In this document: positions 16,104 to 25,449 of the stretch, in pieces
Layout of the letters: every line of letters begins with the position of its first letter
Numbering within the stretch: the stretch's first letter is position 1
NCBI GenBank assembly: GCA_031551255.1
Contig: JAVBNW010000089.1
Coordinates: forward strand, 1-42,782
Source of the DNA: JAVBNW01 sp031551255
GTDB lineage: Bacteria; Bacillota; Clostridia; Christensenellales; UBA1750
Length of the DNA: 42,782 nucleotides
Direction of reading: 5' to 3'
Notes under the pieces: model-generated
Told to the model about the DNA's origin: nothing
What the model saw: the letters and a program-made list of their open reading frames with translations, nothing else
The model's database searches: none
Translations under genes and position numbers: made by a program

Positions 16104-16596
16104 TCAGACTGATGATAAAGTCAACAGAGGAAAAGAAAGATGCAGGAACCGGAGAAGGCCATGCATTATGTAGTTCTTCTCCGGTGCGCGGAGCCTTCCT
16201 CAGTTCGCGAATTCCGGCGCTAGCCTCCTAAGATCGGCTACCACCGGCCGCTCACTGGCCCTCCCCCTCGCTGTTTGCGTGCGCCGCACGCGCTTGGTGT
16301 CGGGCTCCCGCACAAAAAGAGCCGGAGGGCGGCCGGAGCCGTGCGCGCCGAAGGCGCAAACCGGCACGGCGCAAGGCCAGCCGGAGCCCCCGACAAACCG
16401 AAGGTTTGGTGGGGTGAAGTAGCGACCTGCGGTAATCGACCTTAGGCGATTGCCGCGGGCATTCGCGAACTGCAAGAATGTACGGCCGCAGGCTCATACC
16501 GGCTAGCATGCAGTTTCCACTTCAAGGACTTGCAGGTCGCGATGGCAAACCGCAGTTTGTCATCGCGATGAGGCCCCGAAGCTTTACTTCGAGGCC
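16079..16596. repeat. Nested inverted and direct repeats in a non-coding region
   Basis: The 676-bp gap 15953-16628 has no credible gene. A 25-base palindromic unit occurs at 16079-16103 and, with two mismatches, in direct orientation at 16572-16596. Inside lie an inverted repeat with perfect 12-base ends (16201-16212 and 16461-16472) that continues imperfectly inward for about 50 bases, and several strong hairpins: ACCGGAGAAG/CTTCTCCGGT (about 16148-16185), CCCC..AAACC/GGTTT..GGGG (about 16387-16413) and TCGCGATG.CAAAC/GTTTG.CATCGCGA (16537-16568). It may be a non-autonomous mobile element remnant or a structured RNA; sequence alone does not decide. Confidence 0.6.
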
Positions 16597-16628
16597 GTTT
16601 GCCGATATGCCATAAGCGCCATAAACGA

Positions 16629-17405
16629 TTACGTCGTTTTGTATTTTTCGTCCTCGCCGGTTTCCGGCGCATTCCCCGGCAGGGATGTTTGATCCGGCGA
16701 CCACGCGAATACGATAAAATCCGAAACTTCCTTGCCGTCAAGCGTATAGACCGACACGAGCTCGCCCTCGCGGAAGAAAAAGCGGGTGCGGCCAAACATC
16801 TGCCTATCCGCGATGGTTTCCATGCCGTAATCAATGTATACGCTTTCTCCTTCGGCATACCACGCTCTAACGGTGAGCTGGGGCCCAAGGCCGTCCATCT
16901 GGTCGGAGGAAATCGCCGAAGATCCGTCCGGTAAAAAGGTGATGTACGTCTGATATGCACCCGTGGCGCTTTCCGTCTGATATTCCTTGGATTTTTTCGA
17001 ATTGGCGTCTACGCGCGTGGCGACCCACGTGCCGATCACCTTTTCGGAAACCGGCGGCGCGGCGGTTGGCGTCGGTTTGGGAGACCCTAATGGGGTAGGA
17101 GATGGCGAAGCTGCAAAAACCTGCATAGAAGGCGCGGCGGATGCGCTCGCCGTCTTAACGGGCGGCTGGTCCAGCAGCAATACCACCAGAACCGCTACGC
17201 CCACAGCGAGCACGCCAAGCATGGCAAAAAGCAGCTTGGCATAGGCGGGCATGGCTGCGAGCGTGCGCATTCCTTCAAAGGCGTTCACCTTGCGCCCGCC
17301 CTGGCCGTCCGGCTCTTTAGGCGCGTTAAGCGGCGCGCCACAATGAGGGCAAAACTGTGCATCCGCTTGCCCCGGTTTGCCGCAGCGCGGACACATCCTA
17401 CTCAT
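16629..17405 (-). CDS. Zinc-ribbon membrane protein with extracytoplasmic domain
   Basis: 258 aa, function unknown. N-terminal zinc ribbon CPRC...CPHC (C5, C8, C19, C22), a linker, one membrane helix (about 57-78, YAKLLFAMLGVLAVGVAVLV), a low-complexity Pro/Ser/Thr linker (SPSPTPLGSPKPTPTAAPP) and a C-terminal domain of about 135 residues (from VIGTWVATRVD) that looks like a small beta-rich fold outside the cell. I chose ATG 17405; others at 17414 and 17396 are possible because no ribosome site is clear. It overlaps the thioesterase gene upstream by 8 nt. Similar zinc-ribbon/single-TM proteins are common in Clostridia and uncharacterised. Confidence 0.8.
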   Translation of the reverse strand: MSRMCPRCGKPGQADAQFCPHCGAPLNAPKEPDGQGGRKVNAFEGMRTLAAMPAYAKLLFAMLGVLAVGVAVLVVLLLDQPPVKTASASAAPSMQVFAASPSPTPLGSPKPTPTAAPPVSEKVIGTWVATRVDANSKKSKEYQTESATGAYQTYITFLPDGSSAISSDQMDGLGPQLTVRAWYAEGESVYIDYGMETIADRQMFGRTRFFFREGELVSVYTLDGKEVSDFIVFAWSPDQTSLPGNAPETGEDEKYKTT

Positions 17406-18147
17406 GGCACGCATACGGCGCAAATGTGCCCACCGCCTCAAAACGGCTCTCGCCCTCTACGCTTCCGCGCACCGCAAAGGCATTGTTCTCAACGCCGTAC
17501 GAAAGATCGACTTGCTCCCCGGCGATAACCTCGTTGATATAATTCACCTGAAAGGAATCGACATAGTTTTCCACAAATTGCTCGGGCTCAAAAAGATCGC
17601 ATATCCATAGCGGATAGCGGGAATTGTTCATATGGCCGTTCATATCAAAATCGCTGTATACCGGCCGGCGGACCGCATGCCTGCTCGGCTCAAACGCAAA
17701 GGACATCTTACCAGGCGACGCGAGCTTGGGCATATCGCCGGGAGGATCGGGCAACAAAAAGCCCCGCATAGAGGGAAACACGATACTGCGATTCTCGTGC
17801 TCGATCAGCAGCCACAATGTCGAAGCCTCCACAAGGCGGTTGCCCTGCATGTCGTCCACAATAAAATAGCGCGGAAAGATATAGCGCATCGCCGGGCCGT
17901 GCCAAGTTGTGATGCGGATCTTTTCGTGCCATTCGGGCGGCCTGAGCACCTTGAGGGCGACGCGCGACACCACCCAGAATATGCGATTGTCGTCGACGAA
18001 CTTCTGCCCCATGCCAAGGCGATCGCTGCCCTCTCCGGCAATTTCCTGCATGAATAAAAACATCTGTGCGAGCGTCAGACGGCCTGCCAAATCGCACTGC
18101 GAACGCCGCAATTGTAGAATTTCACTGTATGCTTGTCCTTCATTCAT
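17398..18147 (-). CDS. Acyl-ACP thioesterase (FatA-like)
   Basis: Double hot-dog thioesterase expected to release fatty acids from acyl-carrier protein in the cytoplasm. 249 aa. The first hot-dog (about 10-130) has LTLAQMFLFMQEIAGEGSDR and FWVVSRVALKVLRPPEWHEK; the second has VYSDFDMNGHMNNSRYPLW, the characteristic D-x-N-x-H-x-N-N motif. Start at ATG 18147, because the upstream ATG at 18165 contains the GGAGG that serves as ribosome site. Overlaps the zinc-ribbon gene by 8 nt. It is the second lipid-related gene in the window besides the acyl-CoA ligase at 27502. Confidence 0.88.
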   Translation of the reverse strand: MNEGQAYSEILQLRRSQCDLAGRLTLAQMFLFMQEIAGEGSDRLGMGQKFVDDNRIFWVVSRVALKVLRPPEWHEKIRITTWHGPAMRYIFPRYFIVDDMQGNRLVEASTLWLLIEHENRSIVFPSMRGFLLPDPPGDMPKLASPGKMSFAFEPSRHAVRRPVYSDFDMNGHMNNSRYPLWICDLFEPEQFVENYVDSFQVNYINEVIAGEQVDLSYGVENNAFAVRGSVEGESRFEAVGTFAPYACHE

Positions 18148-18216
18148 ATCTTTATGTTCCTCCATCGGTTAGAGAACTATATTGATGTATCGCAATCGAT
18201 CTCGTCGACGATCATT

Positions 18217-18687
18217 TCATTGGCTTTTCGGAAAAAAGCTCATGGAACGCTCGTCCTTTGCAAAGCCATATTTTTCGTAGATCGGCCTACCCATCTCCGT
18301 TGCGACGAGCGCAACACGCTCACAGCCCATCTCCTTCGCCTCGTCGGCGATCAGAGCGAACAGCCGGGTAGCGATGCCCCGTTTGCGATGGGCGGGCACT
18401 GTGTACATATTGCTAATATAGCCGGTCATGCCGTTTGGGCAATCCCGGTTAGGGGGAAGGCGATATATCGTCAGCCCGCTGGTGGCTACGATCCGGTCAT
18501 TTTCTTCGGCAAGCCAGGCTGCAAACGTAGCATTCCCAAATCCATCGAGAAAGTATGCCTCGTTTGCCTCCGCCAACCGCACGCGCAGTTCGCCTCCTAT
18601 GCCTGCGCGGCCCTCACATAAAAAATCGACGCGCAGCGCGGCCATCGCGTGCGCGTCCAAAGCGTTTGCCTTTCGAAACGAGATCAT
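18217..18687 (-). CDS. GNAT family N-acetyltransferase
   Basis: 156 aa. Acetyl-CoA-binding motif A is present (YTVPAHRKRGIATRLFALIADEAKEMG), followed by VALVATEMGRPIYEKYGFAKDE, typical of GNAT motif B. The substrate is unknown. It lies 13 nt after the sugar isomerase-like gene, so the two are probably co-transcribed. Confidence 0.88.
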   Translation of the reverse strand: MISFRKANALDAHAMAALRVDFLCEGRAGIGGELRVRLAEANEAYFLDGFGNATFAAWLAEENDRIVATSGLTIYRLPPNRDCPNGMTGYISNMYTVPAHRKRGIATRLFALIADEAKEMGCERVALVATEMGRPIYEKYGFAKDERSMSFFPKSQ

Positions 18688-18700
18688 CGCCGCACCATCC

Positions 18701-19564
18701 TCATTGCGCCACCTTCAGTACGCCCAGATAGCGCATCGCCTGCTCGATATCCCCCGCGGGGTCGTCGCCGCACTCGCGCTCTATCGCGTTCCAGCCGCTA
18801 TACCCGATCTCCGCAAGCGCGCCGAAATACGCGGCAAAATCCACGCTGCCCTGCCCAAGCGGCGTTTCAAGAAAGCAATCCTCCATCCGCTCATCTCCGA
18901 TGCCGCCTTCGGCAAAATACGTATACACCTTCTCCGCCCCGCGATAAGAAAGCAGCTTGCCGTCTTTGACGTGCGTGTGCAGTATTCGCCCTCTCAGCCG
19001 CCGCACCGCCGCCGCCGGGTCGTCGCCGGTGATCATCGCGAGGTTGGCGGGGTCCATATTCACGCCCACCGAGCCGTCCGGGATGCGCTCAAGGAATCCC
19101 AGCAAGACGGTGGAGGGCTCCGGCCCCGTTTCGATCGCTAACCGCACGCCGCACTTAAGCGCATAGGCGCCGATGCGGGAGCAGGCCTCAAGCAACACGT
19201 CGTAGCGTGGATGCGCGGGCTCGGGCGGGATAATGCCGATATGGGTGGTGATGACGCCGCATTCGAGCTCGGCCGCGAGGTCTGCCTGGCGCTTGTGCAG
19301 TTCGATGCGGTATTCGTTTTCTTGCGCTCGCATGAGCCCATGCCCGCCGATATCGCCGCACAGGCTGGAAACGGCCATACCATGATCCTTGATAAACCGC
19401 AAGAGCTCTTTGCGCTTAGGCGCCGTCAAGGCCTCCGGCGACGCCTCGCCTTTGCCTACGGAGATTTGCACGCATTTGAGCCCCAACTGCGCGGCGCGCT
19501 CGATGCCGCCGTGAAGGCCTAACCCGAAGCATTCCACCAACACACCCAAACGGTCAAGTTTCAT
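18701..19564 (-). CDS. Sugar phosphate isomerase/epimerase (xylose isomerase-like TIM barrel)
   Basis: 287 aa TIM-barrel protein. Conserved metal-site elements are visible: VITTHIGIIP, RLAIETGPEP (glutamate ligand), VNMDPANLAM (aspartate), ILHTHVKDGK (histidine) and AIEREC near the end. The substrate cannot be assigned. Next to VanW and GNAT genes; no sugar transport or catabolic operon is visible, so a housekeeping or detoxifying role is possible. Confidence 0.85.
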   Translation of the reverse strand: MKLDRLGVLVECFGLGLHGGIERAAQLGLKCVQISVGKGEASPEALTAPKRKELLRFIKDHGMAVSSLCGDIGGHGLMRAQENEYRIELHKRQADLAAELECGVITTHIGIIPPEPAHPRYDVLLEACSRIGAYALKCGVRLAIETGPEPSTVLLGFLERIPDGSVGVNMDPANLAMITGDDPAAAVRRLRGRILHTHVKDGKLLSYRGAEKVYTYFAEGGIGDERMEDCFLETPLGQGSVDFAAYFGALAEIGYSGWNAIERECGDDPAGDIEQAMRYLGVLKVAQ

Positions 19565-19586
19565 CGGAAAACCTCCTTTGGCTGCG

Positions 19587-21161
19587 TTATTCGCCGCCGA
19601 TTACCGGCACAGTAGGATCCTGCGCGGGCCTCGGGGTAACGCCGACATAGCGCGTGCCTTTCACCTCGTGGTAATAGTCGTTCGTAAGCTGTACACGCTC
19701 GGTTTCCACGCTGTCCTTATACCATACTGCGTAAGTGCGCACCCTGTAGCCTTCCCGGGATTTCTTCGCGTCCACCGTTTCATCGGTATATTTCGCCTTT
19801 GTACCCGCGGTATCCGGTATGGTTTCAGGCTCCGGCGCAGGGATGGTTTCGTATACGTCATTCACGATTTTGATTTCGGTATTGTCCTCTAAGGGCCTCC
19901 CGTATATCGTTACGGACACGCTCGACCCGGACACTTCGCATACGAGAAAAACCGGCGACTCGGTGTTGTTTTTAAACACCAAATCCAGCGAGCCGTAATT
20001 GACCGCCGCGTCGGTGCCAACCGGCACGTAGCTGACCGGCAGCGAGTGTTTGGATCGCTTGACGATCTGCAGACCCGAGCGCACAAGCGCCTGATACAGC
20101 GTCGTGGATACCTGGCAAACGCCGCCTCCCGGCCCATCTACGATCTCGTCGTCAAGGATGACTCCGGCGTTTTGATAGCCCTGTTCAAGTCCGCGAGGGC
20201 CCGTCACCTCGTTAAAGGAAACCTCCTGCCCCGGCGCGAGAACCATGCCGTTGAACATGGAAAGGGCGAGCTTTATATTATGGATGCGCGGCGCCTTCGA
20301 TTCGCCCAGCGGCGTCGTAACCCGCTTGATGCGGGCGGTGCTTTGCACCAAATCTTCCCTGAACACCGTAGGCTCCACCGGCGCGGGTTCGATGGCGATC
20401 GGCACGCTCATGCCCGAATCCAAGTGGGCGATGGCCGTGCGCATCAGGCCGTCCAAAGGCACCTCGCGCCCGCGCTGCTCGTCCACAAAGCGGAACATCT
20501 CCTCGCGGGACGGGTCGAAGTCGACCGACGCGTTCTGCGCGGGCACATCCACCTTTTCCTTGATCTTTACAAGCTCGGCCTCGAGCTTTTGCAGATCGTA
20601 ATGAAGGGCGCTTTGCGCGCTATATTTGTTTTTTCGCAGGGCGCCGATCGCCGACTGGCGCTGGAAGATATTGCCTTCCCTGCCCTGCTGCCAGGCGAGC
20701 TCTACCTGCTCTTCGATATCGAGATAAGCGCCGATGCTCGTAGGCTCGACCGTCCACTCCTGATCGCCAAAGGAAAACTTAAGCGCCGTGGATGCTATCC
20801 TCTGTTGATTGAGCTGGTTGAGCTTGACGATAGCCTCTTGCTTCGTATAGCCCTTCAGTTGAAGGCCGTCCACCGAAACGCCCTCGTAAAAGGAATCGTA
20901 GCCGATGCCCACGGTCAGCGCAATGCGCAGGCCGATGCCCAGCGCGATCAACAACACAAAGCCGCCCAGCAAAATCAGGCGGTTGCGCCGCACCCGCGCT
21001 CTTCTGGCGGCCTGTTTGCGCATAAACTGAAAATCCTCGCCCTCCTGCCGGCGCGTCGGCGCGGAATGGGCCGAGCGCGAATTGCTTCTGCGCTTGCCCT
21101 TAGCGTTCTTTGCCCTTTGTGCGGAAAGGTCGATGACCTCCTCGCGCACCCTCTCGCTCAT
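19587..21161 (-). CDS. VanW family protein with G5 domain
   Basis: 524 aa cell-surface protein. Order: basic cytoplasmic tail (about 1-60), one membrane helix (LILLGGFVLLIALGIGLRIA, about 62-85), a YoaR-like putative peptidoglycan-binding region (about 90-290), the VanW domain (about 300-425; FNEVTGPRGLEQGY, PGGGVCQVSTTLYQALVRSG) and a C-terminal G5-like domain (about 450-510; ETIPDTAGTKAKYTDETVDA). Such proteins are thought to act on or bind the cell wall; the VanW activity itself is unknown. Start at ATG 21161 with GGGGTG upstream. Confidence 0.9.
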   Translation of the reverse strand: MSERVREEVIDLSAQRAKNAKGKRRSNSRSAHSAPTRRQEGEDFQFMRKQAARRARVRRNRLILLGGFVLLIALGIGLRIALTVGIGYDSFYEGVSVDGLQLKGYTKQEAIVKLNQLNQQRIASTALKFSFGDQEWTVEPTSIGAYLDIEEQVELAWQQGREGNIFQRQSAIGALRKNKYSAQSALHYDLQKLEAELVKIKEKVDVPAQNASVDFDPSREEMFRFVDEQRGREVPLDGLMRTAIAHLDSGMSVPIAIEPAPVEPTVFREDLVQSTARIKRVTTPLGESKAPRIHNIKLALSMFNGMVLAPGQEVSFNEVTGPRGLEQGYQNAGVILDDEIVDGPGGGVCQVSTTLYQALVRSGLQIVKRSKHSLPVSYVPVGTDAAVNYGSLDLVFKNNTESPVFLVCEVSGSSVSVTIYGRPLEDNTEIKIVNDVYETIPAPEPETIPDTAGTKAKYTDETVDAKKSREGYRVRTYAVWYKDSVETERVQLTNDYYHEVKGTRYVGVTPRPAQDPTVPVIGGE

Positions 21162-21198
21162 GGTTTCACCCCGTACAGCATATCGAATTGCCTTTAGC

Positions 21199-21207
21199 AT
21201 TATACCA
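21199..21207 (-). promoter_or_regulatory. Extended -10 promoter of the VanW gene
   Basis: Minus strand TGG-TATAAT, about 38 bases before the VanW ATG. No good -35 is seen, as is allowed for an extended -10. It lies in the 75-bp gap after the PHP gene. Confidence 0.6.
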
Positions 21208-21236
21208 TACAAAACGCGTCAGGGATACGAAAAGCG

Positions 21237-22082
21237 TCACAATTTGGCAATTCTGAGCGCTTCAAGGCACATTGGCGCATCGCTCCAGTTAGAGAGGCCG
21301 TCGCCGGGCAAAACGCCCCGGCGGTTCGCGCCGTGGTAGTCGCTGCCGCCCGTCACCAAAAGGCCCTGCGCCTTTGCCTGCGCGCGCATGAAGCGCTCCA
21401 TGGTCCTATCATAGCCGGTATGATAACACTCCAGCCCCATCAGCCCCTTTTTAGCCATGTGGCCGATCATATCGGCAATCCAGGTCATCGGCGCATCCAA
21501 AAGGGCGCCGTGGGCCAGCACGGGCAAGACGCCCATCCCCCTAAGCTTTGTAAGCACGTCGTCAACGGACGGGTTGTTGCGCGAAATAAAGCCCGGCCTT
21601 CCGGGCTTCAAAAAGCGTTCAAATGCATCGGGAATATCCTGGGCATAGCCGTTGCGCACGAGAGCGCGCGCGACGTGCATCCGCCCCAGCCCTGCGCGCC
21701 GATCGGCCTCCAGCTGTATGTCGTCCAGCGTAACGCGGATGCCAAGTTCCCGAAGCCTCGCGGCCATGCGCGCAGTACGCAGCATGCGCGCGGAGCGCAA
21801 GTCGTCAAGCCAATCGCATAGCTCTACATTTTCGACATCGGGGAAATACCCCAGAATGTGAATTTCCGGGCTGTTTCCCGCGCTCATTTCGATGGCCGGA
21901 ATCACGCAGACGCCTTGGCGCTCGCCTTCCTTAACCGCCTCGCGCACGCCGTCCAGCGTATCGTGATCGCTCAGCGCTATCGTGTGAAGCTCGGCCTGCG
22001 CGCACAGCGCTACCAACTCGGCGGGCTCCATGGTGCCGTCCGATCGGTTCGAGTGCAGGTGAAGGTCGATCCCCGCGCTCAT
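21237..22082 (-). CDS. PHP domain phosphoesterase
   Basis: 281 aa. The four PHP motifs are visible: DLHLHSNRSDG (H8, H10), IALSDHDTLDG, IPAIEMSAG and, near the end, GGSDYHGANRRG. Such proteins hydrolyse nucleoside 3',5'-bisphosphates (pAp) or RNA 5' ends with bound metals; which applies here is uncertain. Its ATG overlaps the stop of the aminotransferase gene as ATGA (22079-22082). Confidence 0.9.
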   Translation of the reverse strand: MSAGIDLHLHSNRSDGTMEPAELVALCAQAELHTIALSDHDTLDGVREAVKEGERQGVCVIPAIEMSAGNSPEIHILGYFPDVENVELCDWLDDLRSARMLRTARMAARLRELGIRVTLDDIQLEADRRAGLGRMHVARALVRNGYAQDIPDAFERFLKPGRPGFISRNNPSVDDVLTKLRGMGVLPVLAHGALLDAPMTWIADMIGHMAKKGLMGLECYHTGYDRTMERFMRAQAKAQGLLVTGGSDYHGANRRGVLPGDGLSNWSDAPMCLEALRIAKL

Positions 22083-23248
22083 GCGCGCACAACCCCGCTT
22101 AGCGCAAGGCGCTCAAGCGCTGCGGCGATGTGCGCTTGATCCTTCACAAGCGCGATGCGCACGTAGCCCTTGCCCGCGGGGCCGAAGCTTTCGCCGGGCA
22201 CCATCATGAGCCCCGCGCGCTCCATCGCCGCCTCGCAAAACGCCGTTGCGTCGCTCCACCCCGGGGGCAACGGGGCCCATATAAACATCGAACCCGCGGG
22301 CGAGGGGATATGCCAACCCATGCCCTCAGCAATGCGCAAAAACAAATCGCGCCTTTGCCTATATGCCTCCCTGTTGCGCCTAACGGTGCCCTGGTCGCCT
22401 GTCAGCGCGGCGATGGCCGCCCTCTGCACAGGTAAAAAGATGCCGTAATCGATGTTGGACTTTAGGCTTTTCAGCGCATCGACGATTTCGGCGTTTCCCA
22501 AACAGAAGCCGACGCGCGCGCCGGCGAGCGCATACGTTTTAGAAAGGGAGTTCAGTTCCACGCCGATATCCCGCGCACCGGGCGCCGATAAAAAGCTTCC
22601 GCCGGGCTCGCCGTCGAATACGAGCTCGCAGTATGCATTGTCGTGCACGACGACGATGGCGTGATCCTTCGCGAACGCGACCAAATCCCGATACCACGAA
22701 ACCGGCGCGACCGCGCCCGTCGGGTTGTTGGGGTAGGATACGATCATCATCTTCGCGGCGCGTGCGGTTTCGGCGGGAATCTCTCGAAAATCGATCAGAA
22801 AGCCGTTTTCGCTCCGCATCGGCATGCGCTCCACCCGCGCGCCCGCAAGGCCCGGGCCAAACGAGAAAATCGGGTAGCAAGGATCGGGCGCGAGTACGAC
22901 GTCGCCCGGATTGCATAGCGTCAGCGCGATGTGCGCCAGCCCTTCCTGGCTGCCCAGCAGAGAAGTGATCTCCCGCTCGGGATTCAGCTCCACGCCAAAC
23001 CTTGCAAGATACCACGCGGCGGCCGCATTTCTAAGCTGCGCAAGATCCTCCAGCGCATATACATATTGCGCAGGGTCGGCAATCTCTTTTTGCAATGCCG
23101 CCACGACGGCTGGGTCGGGCGGCAGATCGGGCGAGCCGACCGAAAGATCCACGACATCGGCGCCCTTTGCGATCAGCTCCTGCTTTCTGGCCGCCAGGCG
23201 CGCGAATACGCCGGGCCTCAACTCCCCCATGCGGTCGGAAAGGCGCAT
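22079..23248 (-). CDS. Class I/II aminotransferase, LL-diaminopimelate aminotransferase-like
   Basis: PLP enzyme, 389 aa. Visible: VVDLSVGSPDLPPDP near the start, SYPNNPTGAVAP (substrate/PLP contact), VVHDNAYCELVFDG, the PLP-lysine motif NSLSKTYALAGARVGF, and YVRIALVKD at the end. The overall pattern resembles DapL and related aminotransferases; DapL would make lysine/peptidoglycan precursors from tetrahydrodipicolinate in one step. Start at ATG 23248 with AAGGAGGGG about 6 nt upstream; the ATG two codons earlier sits too close to it. Other substrates (alanine, aromatic) cannot be excluded. Confidence 0.82.
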   Translation of the reverse strand: MRLSDRMGELRPGVFARLAARKQELIAKGADVVDLSVGSPDLPPDPAVVAALQKEIADPAQYVYALEDLAQLRNAAAAWYLARFGVELNPEREITSLLGSQEGLAHIALTLCNPGDVVLAPDPCYPIFSFGPGLAGARVERMPMRSENGFLIDFREIPAETARAAKMMIVSYPNNPTGAVAPVSWYRDLVAFAKDHAIVVVHDNAYCELVFDGEPGGSFLSAPGARDIGVELNSLSKTYALAGARVGFCLGNAEIVDALKSLKSNIDYGIFLPVQRAAIAALTGDQGTVRRNREAYRQRRDLFLRIAEGMGWHIPSPAGSMFIWAPLPPGWSDATAFCEAAMERAGLMMVPGESFGPAGKGYVRIALVKDQAHIAAALERLALSGVVRA

Positions 23249-23382
23249 GGCCATCCCCTCCTTGATATATATTTCCCTGTGTAAAAGAAACTGCGCGCCC
23301 ATACGTTGCGTGCGCATGGAAACGCGCAATCAGCCTGATTTCCACTCACGACAGCTGCGGCATCTACCCCCAAGCCGTCAAG

Positions 23383-23410
23383 CAGGGGGAATGGCGTACC
23401 ATCCCCCCTG
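23383..23410. repeat. Hairpin between aminotransferase gene and ftsH
   Basis: CAGGGGGAATGG (23383-23394) pairs with CCATCCCCCCTG (23399-23410) across a 4-base loop, one G-T pair. It lies about 50 bases past the ftsH stop on the minus strand, so it could mark the end of ftsH mRNA, but no T-run follows. Confidence 0.5.
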
Positions 23411-23461
23411 GGTTGCTCATATAGATTCCGCTATGTCGGCCACATAAGCCCTTCGCCGCCG

Positions 23462-25378
23462 CTATACCTCCGGCACGGGTATTCCGTCCATCAGCTGCGC
23501 GGGAGGGTCTTCCCTCTCCATCAGCCCTTTAAACTCTTCGCCGGTCAGCTTTTCCTTATCGAGCAACTCGCGGGAAATCCGGTGCAGCCTCTCGAGATTG
23601 CGCGCGAGAATGTCACTTGCGCGGGTGTAGCCCTCGTCGAGCATGTTGTGCATCTCCTGGTCGATACGCGCGGCCATTTCTTCGGAGTAATTGCGCGCAT
23701 GCCCATAGTCGCGGCCGAGGAAGACCTCTTGATCGCCGCCCAGGTAAAGAGGGCCGATCTTGTCGTTCATGCCGTATTCCATGATCATGCGCCGGGCGAT
23801 TTCGCTTGCGGTGCGCAAGTCGCTCGTCGCCCCCGTGGAAACATCGCCCAGTATCATGCGCTCGGCCGCGTTGCCGCCCATGCACATCGCGATTTGGTCG
23901 ATGAGCTTTGCGCGGGAAACGTAGTTCTCGTCCTCCGCGGGAAGCGTCATCGTATAGCCGCCTGCGCGGCCGCGCGGTATGATGGAAACCTCGTGCACGT
24001 CGTCGAGGTTGTCGAGCTTGTACGCCACCAGCGCATGCCCGGCCTCGTGGTATGCCACGATTTTCTTATCCCTCTCGGTAATCACGCGCGAGCGCTTTTC
24101 GGGGCCCATCTGCACGCGGGTGATGGCCTCTTCGATTTCAATCATGTTGATCTCTTTTTTCTTGCGGCGCGCGGCAAGCAGGGCCGCTTCGTTCATCACG
24201 TTTTCAAGATCGGCCGGCGAAAAATAATGCGTGCGCTTGGCGATCACCGAAAGATCGACATCCTGGCCCAGCGGCTTGCCCTTGGAGTGCACTTTGAGCA
24301 CTTCTTCCCTGCCCTTGACATCCGGCAGGTTTACGGTGATCTGCCTGTCGAAGCGGCCGGGCCTAAGCAGCGCCGGGTCGAGGATATCCGGGCGGTTGGT
24401 TGCGGCAATGACGATTACGCCTTCGTTGGTGGTAAAGCCGTCCATCTCGACAAGCAGCTGGTTGAGCGTCTGCTCGCGCTCATCGTGCCCGCCGCCAAGG
24501 CCCGCGCCGCGGTGACGGCCTACGGCGTCGATCTCATCGATGAACACGATGGAGGGAAAGTTTTTCTTCGCCTGCTCAAACAAATCTCTGACGCGCGACG
24601 CGCCTACGCCGACGAACATTTCGACGAAATCCGAACCGCTAATCGAGAAAAACGGCACGCCCGCCTCCCCCGCCACGGCGCGGGCCAGGTACGTTTTGCC
24701 CGTGCCGGGAGGGCCGACGAGCAGCACGCCCTTGGGAATTCTCGCGCCCATTTCGATGAAGCGGCGCTGATCTTTGAGGAATTCTACGATTTCTTGAAGC
24801 TCTTCCTTCTCTTCTTCCGCGCCTGCCACCATCGCAAAGGTTACCTTTTTCTTTTCATCGGTAACCATCTTGGCGCGGCTGCGGCCAAAGTTCATCACCT
24901 TGTTGCCGCCGCCGCCCTGCTGGCGGAACATGAGAAACGCAAACAGGGCCACCGAGGCGACCATCAAGAGCACGGGCCCCCACACCACATACCACGGCTC
25001 GCCGGGAATCTGGCGGTTGTCGAGCACAAAGCTATAATCCGTCCCGACGATCTCGTCGAGCGGCTTGCCGGTTTGCCGGGAGGCGATGACGTCCCAATCC
25101 CGGTACATGCGCTCGATGTTATTGGGCGCCTGCACCTTAAAATCGTACTGGGCCGGGAAGCGTTCGAGCGGAATCTTCGTATCGGCATACAGGCCTACGA
25201 TGCTATAGGCCGTAACCGCCACGCGGCTGACCTGCTTTTGTTCGATTTTCTCAAGGAAGGTGGAATATACGATTTCAGCAGGTTTAGGTGAGAACGCGGG
25301 CGACACGGACGCCACGATCCACCATATCGCCAATAGGATGACGATATAAATAAACGGACCTCGCAGGAATTTTTGCAA
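23462..25378 (-). CDS. ftsH: ATP-dependent zinc metalloprotease FtsH
   Basis: Membrane AAA+ protease for quality control and regulated proteolysis. 638 aa: two membrane helices (about 9-27 and 131-150), AAA module with Walker A GPPGTGKT (222-229), Walker B IVFIDEIDAVG (277-287), second region of homology ATNRPDILDPALLRPGRFDR, and the zinc site HEAGH (444-448). The start is the TTG at 25378 with GGAGG 8 nt upstream. It has its own promoter (-10 at 25421-25426). Confidence 0.98.
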   Translation of the reverse strand: MQKFLRGPFIYIVILLAIWWIVASVSPAFSPKPAEIVYSTFLEKIEQKQVSRVAVTAYSIVGLYADTKIPLERFPAQYDFKVQAPNNIERMYRDWDVIASRQTGKPLDEIVGTDYSFVLDNRQIPGEPWYVVWGPVLLMVASVALFAFLMFRQQGGGGNKVMNFGRSRAKMVTDEKKKVTFAMVAGAEEEKEELQEIVEFLKDQRRFIEMGARIPKGVLLVGPPGTGKTYLARAVAGEAGVPFFSISGSDFVEMFVGVGASRVRDLFEQAKKNFPSIVFIDEIDAVGRHRGAGLGGGHDEREQTLNQLLVEMDGFTTNEGVIVIAATNRPDILDPALLRPGRFDRQITVNLPDVKGREEVLKVHSKGKPLGQDVDLSVIAKRTHYFSPADLENVMNEAALLAARRKKKEINMIEIEEAITRVQMGPEKRSRVITERDKKIVAYHEAGHALVAYKLDNLDDVHEVSIIPRGRAGGYTMTLPAEDENYVSRAKLIDQIAMCMGGNAAERMILGDVSTGATSDLRTASEIARRMIMEYGMNDKIGPLYLGGDQEVFLGRDYGHARNYSEEMAARIDQEMHNMLDEGYTRASDILARNLERLHRISRELLDKEKLTGEEFKGLMEREDPPAQLMDGIPVPEV

Positions 25379-25420
25379 CGAGTGATCCTCCTAATAAGTG
25401 TCAAAATGATGCACCTAACA

Positions 25421-25449
25421 ATTATACCATTGCGACATGCCAAATGCAA
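25421..25449 (-). promoter_or_regulatory. ftsH promoter
   Basis: Minus-strand -35 TTGCAT (25449-25444), 17-nt spacer ending in TGG, and -10 TATAAT (25426-25421). A sigma-A type promoter with an extended -10, about 45 bases before the ftsH start. Confidence 0.85.

Noticed and set aside
16200..16509. ORFs of 85-91 codons inside the repeat region
   Set aside because: They run through hairpins and inverted repeats; composition and lack of ribosome sites argue against coding.
23582..25291. 569-codon open frame opposite ftsH
   Set aside because: Antisense shadow of ftsH: the minus-strand reading has all FtsH motifs, this one has none.
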